In this document: piece by piece, positions 60,557 to 64,000 of the stretch
How positions within the stretch are numbered: the first letter of the stretch is position 1
Layout of the letters: every line of letters begins with the position of its first letter
NCBI RefSeq assembly: GCF_003966715.1
Contig: NZ_AP018907.1
Location: 298,001 to 362,000 of the forward strand
Reading direction: 5' to 3'
DNA from: Blastochloris tepida
GTDB lineage: Bacteria > Pseudomonadota > Alphaproteobacteria > Rhizobiales > Xanthobacteraceae
DNA: 64,000 bases
Notes under the pieces: generated by a model
What the model saw: only the letters and a program-made list of their open reading frames with translations
The model's database searches: none
What the model was told of the DNA's origin: nothing
Position numbers and translations under genes: made by a program

Positions 60557-60576
60557 CGTCATCAGGAGCCCGAGGA

Positions 60577-60720
60577 ATGGACCAGACCACCACCCCCATC
60601 CGCCCCGCCGCCGAGGCGCCCGCGCCGCGCCCGGCCGTCATTGCCATCCGCAAGAGCTGCGATGCCGAGGGCACCGGCCTGTCGCACTTCGTGCTGATGG
60701 ACAAAGAGGCGGCGAAATGA
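60577..60720 (+). CDS. cbpA: Radical-SAM-modified peptide precursor (CbpA-like)
   Basis: The product is only 47 residues. The ATG at 60577 has AGGAG at 60564-60568. A Pro/Ala-rich leader (residues 2-20) precedes a core with Cys28 and His37 in KSCDAEGTGLSHFVLMDKEA. It overlaps the radical SAM gene by ATGA, and a cobalamin riboswitch lies upstream. That layout matches the predicted CbpA/CbpB pairs, small peptides thought to be modified by the partner enzyme under B12 control. I am confident of precursor status from context; modification and function are unknown. Confidence 0.8.
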   Translation: MDQTTTPIRPAAEAPAPRPAVIAIRKSCDAEGTGLSHFVLMDKEAAK

Positions 60721-62153
60721 ACGCGCCGTTGATGGCAACAGGGCGTCTTGCGGCGCCTGGAGCGGCCCCCTCGCGGGGCCGCTTCGTCAACAGCGGCAAT
60801 GGCCCGGCGTTCCAGCCCTACGACATCGGCCATCCCACCCACATCGCGTTGATCGCGCCCGACACCGCGTTCTGGGCGCTGATCGCCAAGGACCGGCTGG
60901 CAGAGACGCTGGCCGGCGGCGCGCTCATCGACGGCTATCGCGAGCAGGCGGATGCCTTCGCGCGCGAGATGGCGGCGTTGCGGTTCGGGCTGAAGCCGTC
61001 GGCGGTCTATGTCAATGCCACCGAGCGCTGCAATCTCAACTGCACCTATTGCTACATCCCCGCCGAGATGCGCCGCGACGGCACCGACATGGACGCATCG
61101 ACGCTGCTCGATGCGCTGGCGCGACTGGATGCCTATTTCCGCCGCCACATGCCGGAGGGGCGCAAGCCGCAGATCATCTTCCACGGCGCCGAGCCGATGA
61201 TCGCCAAGGACGCGATCTTTGCCGGCATCGATGCCTTCCGGGACCGCTTCCGCTTCGGCGTGCAGACCAACGCCACGCTGCTCGACGACAAGGCGGTGGA
61301 TTTCCTCACCAGCCGCGGCGTCGGCATCGGCCTGTCGCTGGATGCGCCGGTGCCCGAGATCGCCGACCGCACCCGCGCCAACTGGAACGGCGCCGGGGTC
61401 TACGCCAAGGTGGTGGAGGCGATCGCGCGGCTGAAGGGCTATCCGGCCTTCAACGTCATCTGCACCATGTCGACCGAGAACCTCGACCAGCTCGTGCCGA
61501 TGGTCGAGTTCCTGCACGCCCGCGAGGTGCCGGCCTGCATGCTCAACGTCATCCGCTGCACGCTGCCGGGCGCGCGCACCGTGCGCGCCGACGACGCGCC
61601 GCTGGCGCATGCGTTCATCGCGGCGCTGGAGCGGAGCCACGCGCTCTACCGCGAAACGGGGCGCAAGCTGGTGGTGGCAAACTTCGCCAACATCCTGATC
61701 GGCATCCTGGCGCCGACGGCGCGGCGGCTGATGTGCGATATCTCGCCGTGCGGCGGCGGGCGGGCGTTCTTCGCGCTGGCGCCGAACGGCGACCTCTTCC
61801 CGTGCAGCGAGTTCATCGGCCTGCCCGCCTTCAAGGGCGGCAATCTGTTCGCCGACGACATCGATGAGGTGCTGGCGCGCCCGGCGTTCACAAAGGTCTC
61901 CGGCCGCAGGGTCGAGGACATCGCGCCGTGCCGCACCTGCGCCATCCGTCACTTCTGCGGCTCGCCGTGCCCGGCCGAGGCGCACGAGATGAATGGCGGC
62001 ATGGAGAAGACCGGCGCCTATTGCGAGTTCTATGAGGAGCAGACGCGCACCGCCTTCCGGCTGATCGCCGAGGGCCGGCACGACGACTTCCTGTGGGACG
62101 GCTGGGACGCCGGCACCGAGACGGTGTTCGACGCCCGCGCGTTGGGGTGGTGA
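60717..62153 (+). CDS. cbpB: Radical SAM/SPASM peptide-modifying enzyme (CbpB-like)
   Basis: The product is 478 residues. The radical SAM motif is CNLNCTYC with Cys105, 109 and 112 binding the 4Fe-4S cluster that cleaves SAM. The TIM-barrel part runs to about 330. The C terminus is a SPASM domain with Cys340, 345, 363, 405, 408, 414, 418 and 436 for auxiliary clusters. The start is the ATG in the ATGA overlap with the peptide gene, so the pair is coupled. The frame upstream reaches into the riboswitch and is not coding. Closest type: peptide maturases of RiPP systems. Confidence 0.9.
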   Translation: MNAPLMATGRLAAPGAAPSRGRFVNSGNGPAFQPYDIGHPTHIALIAPDTAFWALIAKDRLAETLAGGALIDGYREQADAFAREMAALRFGLKPSAVYVNATERCNLNCTYCYIPAEMRRDGTDMDASTLLDALARLDAYFRRHMPEGRKPQIIFHGAEPMIAKDAIFAGIDAFRDRFRFGVQTNATLLDDKAVDFLTSRGVGIGLSLDAPVPEIADRTRANWNGAGVYAKVVEAIARLKGYPAFNVICTMSTENLDQLVPMVEFLHAREVPACMLNVIRCTLPGARTVRADDAPLAHAFIAALERSHALYRETGRKLVVANFANILIGILAPTARRLMCDISPCGGGRAFFALAPNGDLFPCSEFIGLPAFKGGNLFADDIDEVLARPAFTKVSGRRVEDIAPCRTCAIRHFCGSPCPAEAHEMNGGMEKTGAYCEFYEEQTRTAFRLIAEGRHDDFLWDGWDAGTETVFDARALGW

Positions 62154-62303
62154 GGTACGCTCAACTTATCGAATCAAGGTTCTAATCGGTGGCCAAATGC
62201 CTGGAGACCTTCACGTTGCGCTTAGGCAATTAGGGAAGCTATTTCTGTTGAGGTTCCGTTCGGGGACTTGTTCGATTCCGCGCTTCGAAGCAGAATTCGA
62301 CTC
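62154..62303. other. Junction between core chromosome and retron island
   Basis: No gene. GC falls from about 70 percent in cbpB to near 50 percent here and to about one third in the retron genes. No tRNA or clear direct repeat marks an insertion site at this end. The retron promoter lies at 62268-62296. Confidence 0.5.
62268..62296 (+). promoter_or_regulatory. Promoter for the retron msr-msd RNA
   Basis: TTGTTC (62268-62273) and CAGAAT (62291-62296) are separated by 17 nt. Transcription would begin about 62303-62304, exactly where the a1 segment of the retron RNA starts. The match of position and RNA end supports the assignment, though the elements are not perfect. Confidence 0.5.
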
Positions 62304-62469
62304 GCCTCTTAGCTGGGTGCGAGCCCTTTGGGGCAACACTCTATGCCGGGTGTAAACCAGGCTGAATCAGATTGAGTGAGTTTGGGCGCCGACTTCGGGT
62401 CCCGGAGCGGCGCCGGCTCACACTCGGCGCCGCTCCGGGACCCGAAGTCGGCCGCTTTGAGTAAGAGGC
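62304..62469 (+). ncRNA. Retron msr-msd RNA
   Basis: a1 is GCCTCTTA (62304-62311) and a2 its complement TAAGAGGC (62462-62469). The G at 62312 in TTAGC is the expected branching guanosine right after a1. The msr part folds as GCCC-TTTG-GGGC (62323-62334) and a further ACAC/GTGT stem (336-339 with 350-353), followed by GCTGAATCAGATTGAG, similar to the Ec86 msr. The msd is a perfect 28-bp hairpin: 62388-62415 with 62425-62452, 9-nt loop GCTCACACT. Reverse transcription would stop near the msr and yield a hairpin msDNA of about 80-90 nt. Confidence 0.82.
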
Positions 62470-62474
62470 AAAGT

Positions 62475-63389
62475 GTGGACCACCCGCTGCGTGAGACTAG
62501 GAACCAAGCGCTCAGGCAGCGGGTGGTCCGTTTCTTAAGAGATTCATACAGTGTTCTTGGGGGCGGAAATATTGTATTTGTTTGCGGTGGGAATGGCTCT
62601 CACCATATGCGCACTAAGTTCCGCGATTATTGCAATAACAACCACAATGATATTATAATATTTTTTCCCGAATTTGCGATGCATGATTATTTTTCTGGGT
62701 CAATGTATAATTTTTTGAACTTAGCAGATTTTGAAAAAATGATCGCGGATTTATCTCATGCGATAGTTTTATTTCCAGAGGCTGCGGGGTCTTACGCAGA
62801 AGTTGGCTATTTTGCTGGCGTAAAGCAGATCGCGAAGAAAACAATACTTGTTCTGGACTCAAAATTTCAAGGAAGCGATAGCTTTATCTCAATGGGGCCA
62901 GCCAGAAAGATCGATAAAATCTCGATGTATGCGGGAAACATTCAAATTTGTTATGATAATCCAGATTTTTCTTGCGTAATATCTAGAATTAAGCGTAATA
63001 AATTTTCGCTAAACAGAAGAAAGATATTATTTTCTACTTATAACGACATTTCTAATTTTGAGAGAATGTGTATTATACACAAATGCTGTGAAATACTTTC
63101 GGTTGCGACATTCGATGACATTGTCTTCGTTCTGAAGGGTGTATTTTCTGCTAGAATCTCGACTGAGAATGTAAAGCAGTTGATGTCGATATTGGTTGGT
63201 TCTGGTTTTATAAGGCGTGTTGGTTCGTATGGGCATTATTGTGCTGTGGAGGGAAGGAAGGGGTTTCTTTTTCCTCGGGAAGGGTTCGTTGAGAAGGAGA
63301 GTAGTTTAAAGCTCGAAATTGCTTCGATTTGCGACGATACTGAAGGCGAATTTTATAGGTTGATCGACGGGGTTGCAAATGCTTCTTGA
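62475..63389 (+). CDS. Retron effector, nucleoside deoxyribosyltransferase-like (Ec86/Eco1 type)
   Basis: The product is 304 residues from a GTG at 62475, 6 nt after AAGAGG. Upstream in-frame codons back to 62376 fall in the msd and were rejected; with the GTG start the length and the distance to the CGG motif nearly equal the Ec86 effector (307 residues). The fold is NDT-like: NIVFVCGGN (32-40), IIIFFPE (60-66), then AIVLFPEAAGSYAEVGYFAG (96-115) with the catalytic-type Glu109, and DSKFQGSDSFISMGPAR (128-144). The C-terminal part looks like a winged helix. In Ec86 the effector is held by RT-msDNA and hydrolyses NAD+ when released by phage. AT-rich codons mark transfer. Confidence 0.92.
   Translation: MDHPLRETRNQALRQRVVRFLRDSYSVLGGGNIVFVCGGNGSHHMRTKFRDYCNNNHNDIIIFFPEFAMHDYFSGSMYNFLNLADFEKMIADLSHAIVLFPEAAGSYAEVGYFAGVKQIAKKTILVLDSKFQGSDSFISMGPARKIDKISMYAGNIQICYDNPDFSCVISRIKRNKFSLNRRKILFSTYNDISNFERMCIIHKCCEILSVATFDDIVFVLKGVFSARISTENVKQLMSILVGSGFIRRVGSYGHYCAVEGRKGFLFPREGFVEKESSLKLEIASICDDTEGEFYRLIDGVANAS
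62477..62529 (+). promoter_or_regulatory. Strong hairpin over the first codons of the effector
   Basis: GGACCACCCGCTGC (62477-62490) pairs perfectly with GCAGCGGGTGGTCC (62516-62529), and TGAG with CTCA extends it inward. It begins 2 nt after the first base of the proposed GTG start codon. It could hold the ribosome back and keep the toxic effector low, or belong to a longer ncRNA. Alternatively the real start is the GTG at 62523. Confidence 0.5.
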
Positions 63390-64000
63390 GCGCCTTGAAA
63401 GGCAGAGTCGCCTATCGCGCGGACAGTTGGAGCAGTTTGCTATTACGGCTTCAAAGCGCTATAAAATTTATAATATTCCCAAGAGGAATGGAGGGGAAAG
63501 GCAAATCGAGCAGCCAAGTCGCGCAATTAAAGCTATCCAGCGCTGGCTGAATCTCAACTTGATAAGAAAATTTCCCATTCATATTTCTTCGACTGCGTAT
63601 AATAAAGGTTCGAGCATTCTAAGAAATGCAGAATTCCACAAAAATACAAATTTTACTGTAAGAATTGACTTCGAAGACTATTTTCCATCATTTAGAGACA
63701 ATGGTATTGAAAGATTTTTGCAAGAAAATAGATCTGTAATTGGTGACCCCCTAGACGATAATGATATTTCATTTATAAGAAATATAGTATGTCGGCATGG
63801 GCGGTTAACAATTGGCGCGCCGTCTTCTCCGCTTCTTACAAATGCAATTATGTTTCAGTTCGACGGTATTGTTTATCAGTTTTGTCAGAGTAGAGGGTTG
63901 GTCTATACGAGATATGCAGATGATATATTCATCTCTGCGACAAGAGCTAATTCATTGGGTGACGTTGCGGATTTTGTTGCAAGTGTGTCGACTGGGTATC
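63379..64000 (+). CDS. Retron reverse transcriptase (3' end beyond window)
   Basis: The first 207 residues are present; the reading frame is open to the window end. The ATG at 63379 overlaps the effector stop by 11 nt. Retron RT marks: QPSRAIKAIQRWL (45-57), the retron-specific NAxxH (NAEFH, 83-87), motif A RIDFEDYFPSF with Asp97, GAPSSP (147-151) and the catalytic YADD (179-182). Similarity to the Ec86 RT runs through the whole part. The DNA is about 40 percent GC against about 70 in the core genome. The VTG specificity motif lies outside the window. Confidence 0.96.
   Translation, partial: MLLERLERQSRLSRGQLEQFAITASKRYKIYNIPKRNGGERQIEQPSRAIKAIQRWLNLNLIRKFPIHISSTAYNKGSSILRNAEFHKNTNFTVRIDFEDYFPSFRDNGIERFLQENRSVIGDPLDDNDISFIRNIVCRHGRLTIGAPSSPLLTNAIMFQFDGIVYQFCQSRGLVYTRYADDIFISATRANSLGDVADFVASVSTGY

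Noticed and set aside
60177..62081. Minus-strand open frame of 634 codons opposite cbpB and the riboswitch
   Set aside because: It crosses the cobalamin riboswitch and the peptide gene antisense, and has no recognisable domain.
62265..62300. TTCGATTCC-like segment as a tRNA 3' end and attachment site
   Set aside because: No T stem, acceptor arm or CCA can be formed, and no matching direct repeat was seen. The segment fits the retron promoter spacer instead.
62376..62474. ATG at 62376 as the start of the retron effector
   Set aside because: It lies within the msr-msd RNA, and the first residues would be encoded by the msd hairpin. The GTG at 62475 has a ribosome site and gives the family length.
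62477..62529. The second hairpin as the true msd with an a2 at 62536
   Set aside because: The a1 match there is only 6 nt (TAAGAG) against 8 nt at 62462-62469. It is kept as a secondary possibility in the findings.

Overview
The window is 64 kb of a high-GC alphaproteobacterial chromosome. The order mraZ-rsmH-ftsL-ftsI-murE-mraY-murD-ftsW-murG-murC-murB-ftsQ-ftsA-ftsZ-lpxC-bamD-recN-ligA, an FtsZ ending in DIPAFLRRQ, a fused PhaAB-type Na+/H+ antiporter and Rhizobiales-style intergenic palindromes all point to Hyphomicrobiales (Rhizobiales). I cannot name the genus from this sequence. The last 1.7 kb is strikingly AT-rich and is an acquired island.

Layout. 0-8.3 kb: an exported beta-barrel protein and a complete Mrp/Pha multisubunit cation/proton antiporter operon (AB fusion, C, D, E, F, G). 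8.3-15.2 kb: prmB with a small exported protein, a tRNA-modification methyltransferase, a P-type cation ATPase, and a divergent tandem universal stress protein. An FNR/FixK-like box lies between the ATPase and the stress protein. 15.4-21.7 kb: ettA, a GGDEF-EAL c-di-GMP enzyme directly followed by a BLUF blue-light sensor, a KDPG/KDPGal-type aldolase with an altered active-site residue, and a CHAD protein. 21.9-25 kb: initiator tRNA and a small redox/nitrogen-oxide-flavoured cluster (NnrS-like membrane protein, DUF2249, DUF59, DUF1858, Crp/Fnr regulator). 25.3-30 kb: a Ser/Thr kinase, PP2C phosphatase and FHA-trypsin protease cluster. 30.9-33.1 kb: RNase P RNA, an amidase and a DjlA-like chaperone. 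33.5-57.8 kb: the dcw division/cell-wall cluster and its downstream genes. murF and ddl are absent from their usual places, and a VapBC-like toxin-antitoxin pair sits between murC and murB. 57.9-60.1 kb: purU, rpsU and a cold-shock gene.

Two systems at the right end are the most notable. At 60.3-62.15 kb an adenosylcobalamin riboswitch precedes a 47-residue peptide gene, translationally coupled to a radical SAM/SPASM enzyme. This looks like the CbpA/CbpB type of B12-controlled modified-peptide pair, whose product and function I do not know to be established. At 62.27-64.0 kb there is a retron of the Ec86/Eco1 (type II-A) kind. A predicted promoter, an msr-msd RNA with an 8-bp a1/a2 repeat, a TTAGC branching motif and a perfect 28-bp msd hairpin lead into a nucleoside-deoxyribosyltransferase-like effector. 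That gene overlaps by 11 nt a retron reverse transcriptase (NAxxH, YADD) that runs off the window end.

Several repeat families punctuate the intergenic spaces. One is a 120-136-bp inverted-repeat element with copies at 11.1, 53.9 and 60.1 kb and a 51-bp mini-copy at 57.9 kb. Most long antisense open frames here are artefacts of high GC3 and were left out.
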